From the NCBI GenBank assembly GCA_905250115.1, contig CAJNOI010000053.1, positions 471,388 through 535,387 of the forward strand: 64,000 nucleotides of DNA, given 5' to 3'. This DNA is from Adineta steineri. Lineage: Eukaryota; Rotifera; Eurotatoria; Adinetida; Adinetidae. Shown one piece after another: positions 12,121 through 23,790 of this stretch. A program made the translations under genes and the position numbers. Every line of letters begins with the position of its first letter. Position 1 is the first letter of the stretch. The notes under the pieces were generated by a model, which was not told the DNA's origin, did no database searches, and worked only from the letters and a program-made list of their open reading frames with translations.

Positions 12121-12193
12121 AGAATTGAAGAAATTAGTTAAATTAGAAAAATTACTTGATGATCGTTTTAAACAAAATGAAGAGAATGATTGA
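12121..12193 (+). other. Possible coding remnant ending in a stop
   Basis: Reads GELKKLVKLEKLLDDRF, then KQNEEND and a stop, in one frame with the charge pattern of a coiled coil or gene end. No upstream exons were found. This may be a gene relic or chance. Confidence 0.2.
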
Positions 12194-12278
12194 ATAAATA
12201 TTTTCTAAAAGATAAATTTTTGCTTTTTAAAAATTTGAAAATTTATTATTTCTTAGAAACATTTCATAAACGTATGCG

Positions 12279-12674
12279 TCATTCCCTGAGGATGATGGTG
12301 CCACGAAAATATTTATCGTACAGACACATCACCAGATATCTCTCTAGTTGAGGATGCTCTGAAACCGTAGTTCCACATGAAAAACACATTCTGTACTGGA
12401 TGAATCGAAAATAAGCAATACGAAGATTGTCATAAAAACTATCTTGAGGGTGAAGGTATTTTCCAATCAACTCCGAGAGGCAGCTTTGCTGGGTAGGGAC
12501 TGTTCTTTTGATCTTCATACACAATGAAAGCGATTTCGTAGGGATGATATTGAAAGGTTTTTCGAGTATTTTCAATAAAGCGAGAATTTCACGGCAATGA
12601 TAATTAAAAAGACACGTTCGTTGAATTTTCGTAAAAGAGTAACAACGAAAACAATTGTTCATATACAAATTCAT
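12279..12674 (-). CDS. Unrecognised 131-codon ORF
   Basis: An open frame of 131 codons on the - strand, 40 bp downstream of the FEM-1-like fragment. It contains several Cys and a region SEHPQLERYLVMCLYDKYF near the C-terminus. I do not recognise a family, and no splice partners or regulatory signals were identified. It could be chance or part of a decayed gene. Confidence 0.25.
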   Translation of the reverse strand: MNLYMNNCFRCYSFTKIQRTCLFNYHCREILALLKILEKPFNIIPTKSLSLCMKIKRTVPTQQSCLSELIGKYLHPQDSFYDNLRIAYFRFIQYRMCFSCGTTVSEHPQLERYLVMCLYDKYFRGTIILRE

Positions 12675-12714
12675 GGAATTTGAAATAGATATAAATAGTC
12701 TTCTTATTTATAGT

Positions 12715-13114
12715 CTAAGATTTCATTCTCGAACCACCATGTAAGTATATGCATTTGTTCAGTCGTATTTCCATTGACCATACCAGATCATAAGCCAGTT
12801 TGTGTCCAACGATGAGACGAGCACAAAGACATTTAAGTCAATATATTGTTTGCTTCGATTGTAACAGGGTACGCATTTCATGTTCGGTAACTCTATCAAG
12901 TGGTGTGTTACCCTTATTGTCAAAACAATCAATATGAGCTCGTGCACTGATAAGTAGCTCAACAATTGCTTCTATGTCTATTGTATGGCTTAATTTCGAA
13001 GCTCGTACAATGATATGTAGAGCAGTATCACCTCGAACTTGTTCTATAGCATTCAAATCAATCCATCGACTCGCATAGTCAATTAGAAGTGCGGTCGCAG
13101 CCAAATTAGAAAAG
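12715..13114 (-). pseudogene. FEM-1-like C-terminal fragment (ankyrin repeats), in-frame stop
   Basis: After a plausible splice acceptor (TTGACTTTTAG), the - strand encodes ankyrin-type sequence: GDTALHIIVRAS, then LLISARAHIDCFDNKGNTPL. This is followed by the FEM-1-like tail LKCLCARLIVGHKLAYD ... NKCIYLHGG. FEM-1 proteins are substrate receptors of CUL2 ubiquitin ligases. Here the ankyrin part and tail are in the same frame but separated by a TGA at 12838-12840, directly before LKCL. No N-terminal exons are visible upstream, where a scaffold gap lies at 13502. It is therefore most likely a truncated pseudogene. The family call rests on the repeat-plus-tail pattern and is moderate. Confidence 0.55.
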
Positions 13115-13501
13115 CTAAAAGTCAAATCATATCAGCAGAGTACAAATAATGAATACGAAACGAACAGAACAGAAAGAAAAGAAGAATATGCATGTGCTCA
13201 AAAAGATGTTTTGTACACACATATAAGAAAAATATTATCTCAAAGCTTGCAAGAGCCGTTAACATAGATCGAACGTCAAAAGTCCTGACGAGGGAAACCA
13301 CACGAGGTGATACCTCCCGTTTTGATTCGTTCATATCTCATTTAGTCCAGTATATTGAGGTAGTAAAAACCCTAAAGGGATTTCTTCCCGTTTTTCTGCC
13401 TTCAAAAATTATGGCTCTTTTATCGCATATATGACCTATTCCTAGGCATTTAAGGAAAAAATCAAATTAAGAAAATTCGATCTAAAATTTTGCCCATAGA
13501 T

Positions 13502-13511
13502 NNNNNNNNNN
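13502..13511. other. Assembly gap (10 N)
   Basis: Ten undetermined bases. Probably a join of nominal size, so the true distance between the FEM-1-like fragment and the gene at 13657 is uncertain. Confidence 0.98.
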
Positions 13512-14593
13512 TTTTTACATGTTCGTGGCCAACAAGCGAATGTTGAATAAGGCTCATTCAGAATCATACCCTAAATTTTTCTTGACACAAGATTGTCAAT
13601 CTTTGTTACTGTTTAAACGTTTCCTCGTATAGTAAAGATCAATTTAAAGTAAATCAATGATTGTCGCTCCCTTGAATCCGAATGTGGTTGTTGTAAGTAT
13701 GATACCGAGTAAGTTTCTGCTAAACAAATTAATTAAAAAGACATATTGAATTTAATGTTGTAGGTGGATGTATGAAATCCGAATTCGATTCAAATTATCC
13801 GATTCATTTGAATGGTATTATTAGTCAAGAAGAATTTCGACAATCGATAAGCAATATCAATGGTGCCATTGGCTCAAATAAATGTCTTGCTATCTTGATC
13901 ATCATTTTCGTTGTATCGCTGTTAGGCGGAATAGCATTAATGATTGCCGGTCCATTATCTGCGACTAAAACTAGCAATGTTGTACTTAGGTTGGGAGTAT
14001 TTCTTGGAATAGGCATGGGATTATTAATTTTTGGAATGATTTGTACGTTCGTTGGATGCTGCGTCATGCAATCGCAACGAATGAAGCGAGTGCGACAAGC
14101 TATTGTCGATGAATCAGCAAAATATTCAGCGAGATCTTCAAGACCATCTAGTTGGCGATTACATACCGATACTATATATACTGGAGGATATAGCCATGGT
14201 AGCAGGGGCGGCGGAGCCCGTAGGCTCGTCAGGCTTGAGCCTTACCTGAATTGAACACTATTAGGCTCAGCCTTACCTGAATTCAGGGTCTCAAGTTTGT
14301 TCGCTGTAGAATTTCACTCTATCGATCAAACGAACTGTATTTTAGTACAAATCGTAGAACTTTTTTGCGTGATTATCTCGGCATTGTTATAAAAAAAACA
14401 GGTAATGCGACGAAAATGAAAGCCATTTGTTATATCGTCATAGTCCTTAGTGACATCTTTTATATCATTTACACTAAATGGTGTGTAAACTAGACCAGTC
14501 ATAGAATCATCCGCTCAAAAGAGAATAAAACCAGCTAAATCGAAACATTTCTCTTCTCTCTTATAATATCAATATTTAGATAATAATCAGCGT

Positions 14594-16607
14594 ATGGCAT
14601 CAAAACGATCCTCTGGATCGATTCTTGATTTTTTTTCAAAAAAATCAAAAGCTCAAGCACCAGTTCTTTCAACAGAAGAAATTCCTTTGGTAGATTTCAC
14701 TATTCTTCCAACAAGTTCACGGGGTGAAAATACTGAAATATCTTCTGCAACTAAAATTTATCCTCTTATCGAAACATCAAATTTAACTAATCTCAATAAT
14801 GTCTCAGAAAATGATCTTGAACATGAAAGTCAGGATGAAGTTTTTGATACTTCTAATATATCATCAAATACGGATAATCCGATACCTTTGTTACAACCGG
14901 CGAATTTAGTGACATCATGTTCATCGGATCAAAAAGAACTTATTTCAAAATGTGATTTGTCATGTTGTAATTCTTCAAACCCGTATCATCCTGTCAGAGA
15001 GGATGAATTAGCTTTGACAGTGGTCGACAAACGATCATGTCAAAAAAAATGGTTTTCAGATTATCCTTGGTTAACATTCTGTAAAGTAAGTTTTGGCCAA
15101 ACAAATTTAATGTGAACACGAATTTAGTTAACAAGCATTTTTTGTTTTTAGATTCAAAATAAAGTATTTTGTTATCCATGCCGGGTAGCATTTGAACGTG
15201 CAATACATCCAAATACCTCTACATTAAATCCAACTTACAAAAGTTTTTTTATCAGGATGTTGCGACTGGAAAAACGCTTTGTCAAAATTTAAGGTCCATG
15301 AAAAAAGTAATTTACATCGTGATTCAATTTATGTTGTAAATCAACAAGGAAAACGTAGTGTAAGAGAACAATTAACATTAGCAACACAACAACAACAAGA
15401 GCAAAGACGACAGGCACTTATCATTCAAATTTCATGCATCATGTTCTTGCTTCGTCAAGGTCTTGCTCTTAGAGGGCATTCAGATGAAAATAGTAATTTG
15501 ATTCAATTACTCAAACTTCGAACTATTGATAATCACTTTTTAAAGCAATGGATTGATGAAAAGAACTATTTATCACATGATATTATTAATGAACTTTGTA
15601 AAGAAATTTATCTTACAATTATAAGAGATATTGTGAAAGAAGTATGTACAACTTAGTTTCGTTCACAGAGCCATCAAAAGCTATTCTGTAACATTTATCG
15701 AACCGTTTTTCGAAAAAAGCTTAGATGTTTTTCCTGAAAAATGCGACAATAGATTGTTTTCTCTTATGATTCTTTATGTGAATTCACAGAGAGCTCTTTA
15801 TTAGTTTATTATGTTAATGATACAATATGATGTAAATTTTATTAATATAGTTCAGTACAATGTAGCTTATATATAATACAATTAAATATTTATATTTAGT
15901 TGTTGATTAGAGAGAAACGTGAAATTTGAGCTAATTAGAACGTTCATAGATTTATATTCCTAGATTCTTAGATGAGATTAATTTTGAGTTATACTAAGTT
16001 GAAACTATTGTCATGGTTTATGTTTAGATCTCTAACAGAGAATGGTTTTCATTGATATGTGATGAAACAACAGATCAATCAACACGTTCACAATTATGTA
16101 TCACCATCAGATCTGTTGATAATAACTACAATGTCTTTGAAGATGTTATCGGCCTTTATGAAATATCCAGGCAAAATGCTCCAACAATTGTTGAAGCAAT
16201 TCTTGATACATTAACTAGGTGCGGATTGGATATTGCTAATTGTCGTGGTCAGAGTTACGATGGAGCTAGTAACATGTCAGGAATTTATGGTGGTGTATCA
16301 GCATTAATTTTAAAACAACAAGGAAAAGCTATGTATGTGCATTGTAATGCGCATTGCCTTGATTTAGCTATTCAGGATTTAACTAGTCGATGTACTACGA
16401 TTTGTAGTTGTTTATCTTTTGCTAAGGATATAATTGATTTCATCCGCCGATCTCCTAAACGTCTTTCTATAATAAAAGAAACATCCAACCAAATAACAAT
16501 GCCATATACAACTCTAACACCGCTATGTCCTACACGATGGACTATGCGTGCAGGATCATGTAGTTCTTTGTTGGAAAATTATGGATTGGGTAAGACATGG
16601 TTCATAT

Positions 16608-16645
<38 letters not shown>

Positions 16646-17680
16646 TGTTGTGTTTTAGTTCAAGAAACTTTATATACCATAAGTGATGAGAAAGATAGTT
16701 GTGGAATAAAAGCAAATGGTTTATATGAACAAATGAATCGTTTTAATTTTTTTTTGGATTGAAATTAGCCTATCTAATACTTATCGATACAGAAAAAGTG
16801 TCACGTATTATTCAAGGTTCAAGTTGTTGTTTGCAAGATGTTCTTTGTGCAGCTGAAACTGTTATTAATTATTTCATACGTATTGGAGGTAAAAAAAATT
16901 ACGAATATATATGTATGCGTCCGGTTTACTTGGTTTCTTTTTTCAGATGATAATCATTTTAATTTGTTTTATAATGGAGTAATCAATGATAGTGAAGGTT
17001 TGACAGAGAAACCTGTTCTACCTCGACAACGACGACCACCAAAACGTTATGATTCAAGTTCAAGAGTTCCCGATTTTACTACTTGTGAAGAGTTTTATCA
17101 TCGACAATATATTGAAGCACTAGACATTGTTGTTAATATGTTGCGTGTTCGTTTTACTCAAAGCAATTTTAAATTGTTATGTGATGTTGAGAAATTTATT
17201 CTTAATGTATCTAATAATCCAGTCTATGATCCAGATGATCTCATACAAGAGATAATGGAATTTTGCGACGGTGATATAGATATTCAAAGATTGAAAGCTG
17301 AAGTACACATGATTTACGATTTTTTTAAATCTACAATTAACACAAATCAAATGAAAATAAAACAAATCACAAAGATTTCGACTATTTGTGAAATTTTAAA
17401 CTCATGCAATGTTGGTAAACAAATGTTCAGAGAATTTGATAAATTGATTAAACTGCATTTAACTCTTCCTGTTTCGACAGGGAGTGCTGAGCGTGCATTT
17501 AGTACATTAAATAGATTAAAAACTGTACTTCGAAATTCTATGACACAGTCGCGACTTAATCATTGTTTATTAGCAAATATTTATAAAGAAAAGCTTGATG
17601 AAATTGATCCATATCAAATAATGTCAAAATTTATCGCGTCGAATACCAATAGACAAGCCTTGTTTGGTTCAATAGTTTAA
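14594..17680 (+). pseudogene. hAT transposase (zinc-finger N-terminus, hAT dimerisation C-terminus), two frameshifts
   Basis: Exons 14594-15085, 15152-15641, 16028-16589, 16659-16888, 16947-17680. The N-terminus carries a zinc-finger-like segment (VFCYPCRVAF ... GCCDWKNALSKFKVHEKSNLH, TTF/BED-like). The core has WFSLICDETTDQSTRSQL (first catalytic Asp) and CRGQSYDGASNMSG (second Asp). The C-terminus has LPVSTGSAERAFSTLNRLK (catalytic Glu and dimerisation). Two reading-frame breaks coincide with T runs: a 7-T run at about 15246-15252 and a 9-T run at 16747-16755. These may be real decay or homopolymer errors in the assembly. The third intron contains an (AT)n tract at 16611-16642. Without the shifts it would be a complete transposase. 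Confidence 0.9.
16611..16642. repeat. (AT)n microsatellite in transposase intron
   Basis: Sixteen AT repeats inside the short intron between exons 3 and 4 of the hAT transposase gene. Confidence 0.95.
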
Positions 17681-18235
17681 TTTGAAATAAATTATTTTTT
17701 GTTATGAAATATTCATATTTGGTAAAGATTCACAAACTCTTGCGATAAAGAATAGAGCGAACCAGAACAATGTTTTTCACAGTACCAAAATAATTAAGTA
17801 ATCTAAAACGACTTATTAACTGACCTTGTTTTAGTCTAAGTCAAGGTAATATATAAAAGTTTTGAGGAACAACTAATAACCTTATACTGAGCCTTACCTG
17901 ATTTTAAAACGTTCCGCCGCCTCTGCATGGTAGAGCACGTCGAGCTGTGAGATATCAGGTAAAGATTATCATCATAATCAGATTGTTGTAAACAGATTAA
18001 GAGAAAGAAAGCAGCATTGTTTATCTATTTAATATCTTTGTGATTTTAGTTATTGATTGAAATCGGTCAAAATGGTGCTTTTTCTTCACATACAATGGCA
18101 CCTCAACCAGTCAATAATTACCCACCACCCTATTCGAGTTCGTCAACTGAATTTTGTACTAAATGTGGTGCGCAAAGACAAAATTTCACGACAAATTTCT
18201 GTGCTTCTTGTGGTCAATCATTCAATAAATATTAA

Positions 18236-19287
18236 TTTGTCATCCTCGTTTTCTTTTTGTATTCTTACTCAAGTTTGACTAGAACTTTTTTGGAATAGAA
18301 ACAATTGATTATTATTGGACGTCTCAGATACAACACAAATTAATATAGGAGAATACAGAAAGTCATTTTGTTGTTGTTTCATTATGAAAAAATACAGTGA
18401 CGTTTATATCCGTATATTGTTGTCTCACATTCCAAATTCTGTTTTCTGATGTTAAATTATCCATAATTAGGTCGTCACTCAAATTTACAGATAGAATAAA
18501 CTTGATTCACGCTTCATTTTTCGTTTTTTTTTTTTTGTAATTATCTAAAAAGTCTTTGATTTGATAAAAAAATTTAGCGGTTAAGTTACTGAAGAATAAT
18601 TTTATTATAATCAACTGGAAGCTTCAAGTTTCGAAAAATATCTTTGCTTCTTGATGCTAATATGAATATGTAAGTTCTACATTTTAGCACCAAAGAGCTG
18701 CGCTGACAAGCTTTTTTCAAATATGTTTAAAATAGATCTTCATTCTAAAAAGTATATGTTTTGATAATACGTCTATTGACGTTCTACAACATATCCAAAA
18801 GTCAGCTTGCGATGTCAAGATGTAAGACGAAAGTAGTTCTGGAGGTGTTCAAAATTACTTGAAAATCTACTAAATAAATCAATGTTTTTGAAGTTACAAC
18901 TAAATTTGTTATCACCGATCATTCTTTATAGAAGAGATGATTTCACTCTATCTTTTGGCATATTACAGGGTTATTTTCCCATAGGAATCAGTTCTGAAAT
19001 ATTCAAAAAAAAAAAGGTTGTTTTTCAATCGAAAAACTCGATTTTAGGTCTCGAATTTTGATTACCAATAGCAAATTGAAGGTTCATTTCGGAAGTCTGA
19101 AAATTTGACACTGAGGACAACTTTTTACGCTCTTTCCAACTGGATAGTCAGCTTTGAAATAAAAGATTGTGTATCACACGGTTTGGGTGATAGTTTCTTG
19201 GGCTGTTCTTTATTCATATACAAAAAAAATGCTCTATCAAATAGAATTCATTATTTAATGTAAAAATCAAAATGAAAGTCATAATGT
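18236..19287. other. Spacer between convergent paralogs
   Basis: Roughly 1 kb of AT-rich spacer between the 3' ends of the two paralogs. Contains a degenerate hairpin-module fragment at 18668-18716; otherwise nothing recognised. Confidence 0.5.
18668..18716 (-). repeat. Hairpin-module fragment of dispersed repeat
   Basis: On the - strand it reads AAAGCTTGTCAGCGCAGCTC followed by TTTGGTGCTAAAATGTAGAAC. It corresponds to the module at 12028-12076 (AGCCCCTTCGGGGCT version), but its hairpin stem is degraded here. Confidence 0.65.
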
Positions 19288-20142
19288 TTAACATGTATTG
19301 AATGGGTATCCACATGATGAACAAAATTTGCCTGTTAGATCTTGTCTTGATGCACCACAATGAGAACAAATTTCTATAGCAAGTTGATCAGAATATGGTG
19401 GAGGTAAAGTATTATTATGTCGTCCAGTAACCGATGTTAAATCAGGAGCAGCTTGATTGGAATAATATACTACACTTCCTGGAGTAGTCGAGCGACCAAT
19501 ATCGATAACTAACTGAAATAAATAGTAGAAATTCATTATTGGATTATTTTAAATTCATAACGAATATTCTTCAAAGGAAAATTAAGATGCGTATAAAATA
19601 ATAACACTTACATGATAGCCTATATGATTGTTACGATAAATTCCGTATCTTCCAACCGAATGTGTCATTGTATCTAATCTCCAACTACACGGTATCGGTG
19701 ATTTTGATGAATATATCATTGATTCTTTAGCAATAGCATGTCGCATTCGTCTAATACGTTGAAGTTTTATTATATAAAATACAATACCGAAAAGAATAGA
19801 TCCAGAAATACTTAAAATAATTCCAATTGTAAAAAATTCATATGATAAATAATGAAGTATCATTATTTCAGTCATCATGCTTAAACCAAAAATAATTAAA
19901 AGAAAGATAAAAATTTTGTTTGATAAAATTGTATGATTAATTCTTGAAATTGATTCATGAAAATCTTCTTTAGTAATTATTCCATTTAAATGAATTGGAT
20001 ATGTTGAATCAAATTTTGATTTACAACATCCAACTATACAAGATCAACAGTAAGCATAAAATCAATTAGAAAACAAAAATAATAACTTACTATTAATCAT
20101 TGGTATATTAACTGAATTTGGATTTAATGGAACTGTAATCAT
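19288..20142 (-). CDS. Intact two-pass membrane protein with PY motif and zinc ribbon
   Basis: Exons on the - strand: 20142-20091, 20033-19612, 19512-19288, giving 232 residues with MITVPLNPN at the start. Shared with the disrupted neighbour: YPIHLNGIITKEDF, two hydrophobic segments, SWRLDTMTHS-type basic region, PPPYSDQ (PY motif) and CSHCGASRQDLTGKFCSSCG (two CxxC pairs, zinc-ribbon-like). It lies tail to tail with that gene, and intron positions are the same, which points to an inverted duplication. Function unknown; PY motif and zinc ribbon suggest binding partners on the cytosolic side, an inference only. Confidence 0.85.
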
Positions 20143-21461
20143 GTTTTTTTCTCTTTAAATTAAACTAAAATAAAGAAATATCATTAGTTCGAGAAATTTT
20201 AAAAAATCAAATGAAGTACAGGGTATAATATAACAAAAGAAAAAATCAACGAAAAACATTAGTTTATCTTCGTTGTTTTTATATAGTCGATGGGAAAATA
20301 CGTTATCTAACACAGTCATTTAACGTTATTCATCATGACGTCATGTCACAAAAAAATATACAGAACGACAAGAGATAGAACATGTTTTATACAATGCGAT
20401 ATTTTTTCTTTTACTCTATGAGATAAACGATACAGGAATATATATGACACAATCTGTTAGCTATTTTTGTACCAATAGCAATGAAGGAATATATACTGTC
20501 TCTCATTCATGGGATAACACTGATTCATCTTTATCGTTCTACTGTTATCGGATGTCATTGATGAGAAAGAAAATCTATTTTTATGTGCCTATAAGAAAAA
20601 GAATTCTGTCTTGTACAGTCAATGTTCCTGATAAGAACAAATTTTTTCGAGCTTGGAATAATTCCTTTGCTAAAAGTCATTTTCTATGTTTAATTTTTTT
20701 TTTATATATTCGAATGCGGAAGTGTCTGCTGCATTGAATGATGTAAAAATCATTTAATTATCTCGTAAACTAATTAGGTAATTACCGGTATTTTGCGAAT
20801 AAATGAATTGGCTCTTATGAGGTACTCTTTTTCTAACAAGAACAATAACGCAAAAAATGTTCCTAATAAGAACAATCTATGTAAAATACATAGAAAAGTA
20901 AAAAAAATTAGTAAATGGACATTTCAATATATTACGTAAATTGGAAATATCATACTCCTAGAAGACACATAGCGAATACAAGATCTATCTTTGTAGAATA
21001 TATTTCCACAAAAATAAAATCTCATAGAACACTAATATATATATTGACTAGAAATTAATATTGCACAACAGAGATGTGCACCGCACCGAAAAAGCGAGGC
21101 GGATGCGATCATCGTCGGAAAGCTTTTTAGCGAAAGCGGCGCGGCCGCCGGATGGTCGTCTGGTAGACCATCTAATAAATACTGAAGAAATTCATTTTGG
21201 CAATTCTTTTTAATTTATCGTACTGCAATATTGCTCCAAGCGTGAAGAGTCACCTATTAACACACAAATATGGACGACGACAACAGTAATTTGAAGGCGA
21301 CATGAAAGAGTATACTGTCTAACAAGATTTAAATATACATATACACACTGATATACCACTACTTTTCATGTTAGTTTGTTTTAAACTTAAGTTTGTACAA
21401 ATTCAAGTTTAGAATGACTTTGAAACCTATATTCTTCCAAATGAAATCTATTAAATTCATA
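20143..21461. other. Spacer with GC-rich island
   Basis: Mostly AT-rich with no supported gene. At about 21066-21165 an unusual GC-rich patch occurs (CAGAGATGTGCACCGCACCG ... GCGGCGCGGCCGCCGG). It begins like a hAT terminus, but I could not find a matching right end. Confidence 0.4.
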
Positions 21462-22588
21462 TGACGGAATTGCAAACCATTTGTACCGTTCGGCTTCAAA
21501 TTTTTTGTAAAATTTCATTTTTCAATGGAATGATTTCGCGTATTGCGGTAGATAGTACTACTAAAGAAATAAAGGAAACCGGCTGTCGGCTCACTACCAC
21601 TATCAAAAATCGCCAAAATATCGACAAATTAAAAATTTACGCTCTAAAAAAAGTCAATTTGCTTGAAAACTATGAAAATTGAGATAACATAAATAAACTA
21701 GCCTTTGTCCCTGGCAAAGGGTTTAACACGTATAGTAAGATGAACCTTTTAACGAGGTTTCACATCATATAAGATTCAACTAGGCTTCTTTCTGTTTTGG
21801 CGGGAAAATATCGAGTTTACTGCCAAGAAAACCGTGACGGGACATTTGATCAGTATTTTTAAATTTTCTCCCAGACGACAAAGAATTAAGAGTCGAAAAT
21901 TGGAATATCAGTTCTATATTCTGGGGTCTACTTGTACTAAAAATTATTTTCATTTAGATGTAGTAGAACCTGAGATATACAAAAAACAAAAAAAAAACGT
22001 GACGGGACATTTAGAGAGGAAGGTGTGTTTTGAAACTCAATTTTTTTTTATTTTCGATTCAATAGCAAATACGATAGATTTCTTTAAATAGCATATTTGT
22101 TTTGTTTTCTTCGCTCTACAATTTGGCTATAATTGAGCGAGACTTCACCCATGTTTTCATTCCGAAAAAAACAGTTTGTAGCGTGACGAGACATTTTTTT
22201 ACCAAATCTGCGACCACGAATACTTCGAGCCACTACTGGCAAAATAAAAGCAATATCGTTAAATCGAATAGCACATTTTTTAGTCTATCTTGGTACGATA
22301 TTAATGGAAAAGAAACGAGTTTTAAATATGTTTTCTTAACAGCACAAAGATCAGTTTTATTTACCACCACTGAGCATGACCAATTGAAAATTATGTGTAA
22401 AAGTGACATCACTTTCACGCTCCCTAGCGACAAACAATGGCTAGAGAGCTGATTTTAGCAGCCAAACTAGCCTCATCTGTGAAGAATATTTCCCGAAAAA
22501 AATGGATCAATTTGGTTGAGAATTCTGCAAGGTACAAGCTTAACCATATTTTTTTTCTAAACGGTACAAATGGTTTGCAATTCCGTCA
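21462..22588. mobile_element. 1.1-kb TIR element with repeated GTGACGGGACATT motif
   Basis: TGACGGAATTGCAAACCATT... at the left and its exact reverse complement at the right form a perfect TIR of about 30 bp, flanked by TA. Inside, CGTGACGGGACATTT occurs at about 21833 and 21998 and as CGTGACGAGACATTT at about 22182. In frame these read VTGHL/VTRHF, so the motif may be a relic of a coding repeat. Open frames of 85 and 116 codons (21834-22091, 22102-22452) contain them. Superfamily not determined beyond the TA duplication. Confidence 0.7.
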
Positions 22589-23069
22589 TATATAGATCAA
22601 TGTAATTTAGAATAATTCTAATGTACATCGGTTAGTTTTTAATTTTTACATTTCATCAATCAGCATAAAAGCATGGTGGTTAAGCTAACATTATCTTAGA
22701 TAGAATGATTATTAAGGATTTAATACTGATAAATAAGAATTTGATATATTTTTACCTTAAAATCTTGCAATTCACTAAGTTTTACTAGGAAAACTCTAAT
22801 AAAAGTTTTCAGAAAACTCTTAAAAAGTTTTTAAGATGAGAGGGACTTCTAATTAGGAAGGCTTCTATTACAGGGAGAGCGGTTATTTAATTTTACTGTT
22901 TCGCATAAGAATAATAGAGTTTTATTAAATACATCTTGTGATTTCTAAAGAAGAATTTTATTTAAATGAATGAAACATCATATGTAAAATCTATTTTATA
23001 AAGATACTAAATTCTCGTATCGTTACTCTATGAATAGGAACCTTACGTTACCTTACATAAGCCTTATAA

Positions 23070-23790
23070 AATTGTTGGGGCGGCGCTCCACCATCCGGCA
23101 TTTTCTGGTTACACCGCTAGATGAAACCATGACTCGGCGCCTGTTATACTACATCACATAACCGCCAGGTTCTTTGGTGAAATTTTGCTCAACTTTCTCG
23201 ACATATTCGAACACGATGGGCTCGCTGAGCATCGGTCAACTGGTTGGGTATCCTGCGAGCGGTAATTTTTTTCAGCTTGAGGTGGTCAGAAACAATTCGC
23301 ACGATGGTACCGTGACTGAGGCCAGTTTCAACTTGTATTTTGTCGATAGTAAGATAAGGATCATTCTCGATAAGGCGACGAACTTCTTCAACATTGTCAG
23401 ATGTGGTCTCGTTTACAGGTCTGGCAGGTCGCGGTTCATCTTCAGCTTCTTCCCGACCTTCACCAAATAGTTTTGACCATCGTAAAAGTGTATTGTAAGA
23501 TGCAGCTTTGTCGCCCAAAACTGAGCATAAGTCGTCATGGATGAATCTCGGTTGCCTCTTAAGTGCAGTACACACTTTAATATAGGCACGAATAAGCTCC
23601 CTATTCATCTATAAAATGAGTGTATAGGTTCCATTGAATTTTTCTCATATAACAATAGCCACTGGTGAATGATGATTGATTGAAGAAATACAGAGTACTG
23701 TTTCCTCTACAAGTACATATAGGAAATTATTTATTTGAGCTTTCCATGGGGTTCATATAATACCAACTCCACTATTTTTGGACTGCCCTA
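23070..23790 (-). pseudogene. Decayed mariner transposase
   Basis: The - strand frame 23608-23189 encodes the two helix-turn-helix parts of a mariner transposase: MNRELIRAYIKV at the start, GEGREEAEDEPRPARP linker, then a TIDKIQVETGLSHGTIVRIV segment. The frame breaks after RVRICRES. The expected catalytic segment follows in another frame as TGAESWFH, where mariners have TGDE, so the first catalytic Asp is lost. The C-terminal half is missing beyond about 23070. A possible 5' terminal repeat (TTAGGGCAGTCCAAAAATAG, reverse complement) ends near 23790. Clearly inactive. Confidence 0.85.

Larger units (their letters stand above)
14203..17925 (+). mobile_element. Autonomous-type hAT transposon, 3.7 kb
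   Basis: Terminal repeats CAGGGGCGGCGGA (left) and, in reverse complement, CAGAGGCGGCGGA (right). The 8-bp target duplication CATGGTAG is perfect at 14195-14202 and 17926-17933. An 8-bp duplication and CAGRGG-type termini are hAT hallmarks. The internal GAGCCTTACCTGA motif occurs near both ends (14235, 17890), a possible transposase-binding subterminal repeat. It carries one transposase gene. Confidence 0.95.
13657..18235 (+). pseudogene. Membrane protein with PY motif and zinc ribbon, disrupted by hAT insertion
   Basis: Exon 1 13657-13708 (MIVAPLNPN...), exon 2 from 13764, exon 3 18050-18235. Ignoring the element at 14203-17925 and one copy of the 8-bp duplication, exon 2 runs on to 17958 and the whole reads about 233 residues without a stop. 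The convergent paralog at 19288-20142 is 232. Features: a conserved NYPIHLNGIISQEEF region, two hydrophobic segments (about residues 55-80 and 90-115), a basic cytoplasmic-like stretch, a PPPY motif (WW-domain ligand type), and CTKCGAQRQ...FCASCG, a likely zinc ribbon. Function unknown; topology suggests a two-pass membrane protein with a C-terminal adaptor tail. The insertion lies in the coding sequence, right after the second membrane segment region, so this allele should be null unless the element is removed. Confidence 0.85.

Noticed and set aside
20444..20737. 97-codon ORF after the intact membrane gene
   Set aside because: Composition like the surrounding AT-rich spacer, no domain or signal; not supported.
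21066..21165. GC-rich patch starting CAGAGATGTGCACCG as a hAT left end
   Set aside because: No matching right end or 8-bp duplication found nearby; left as an unexplained patch.
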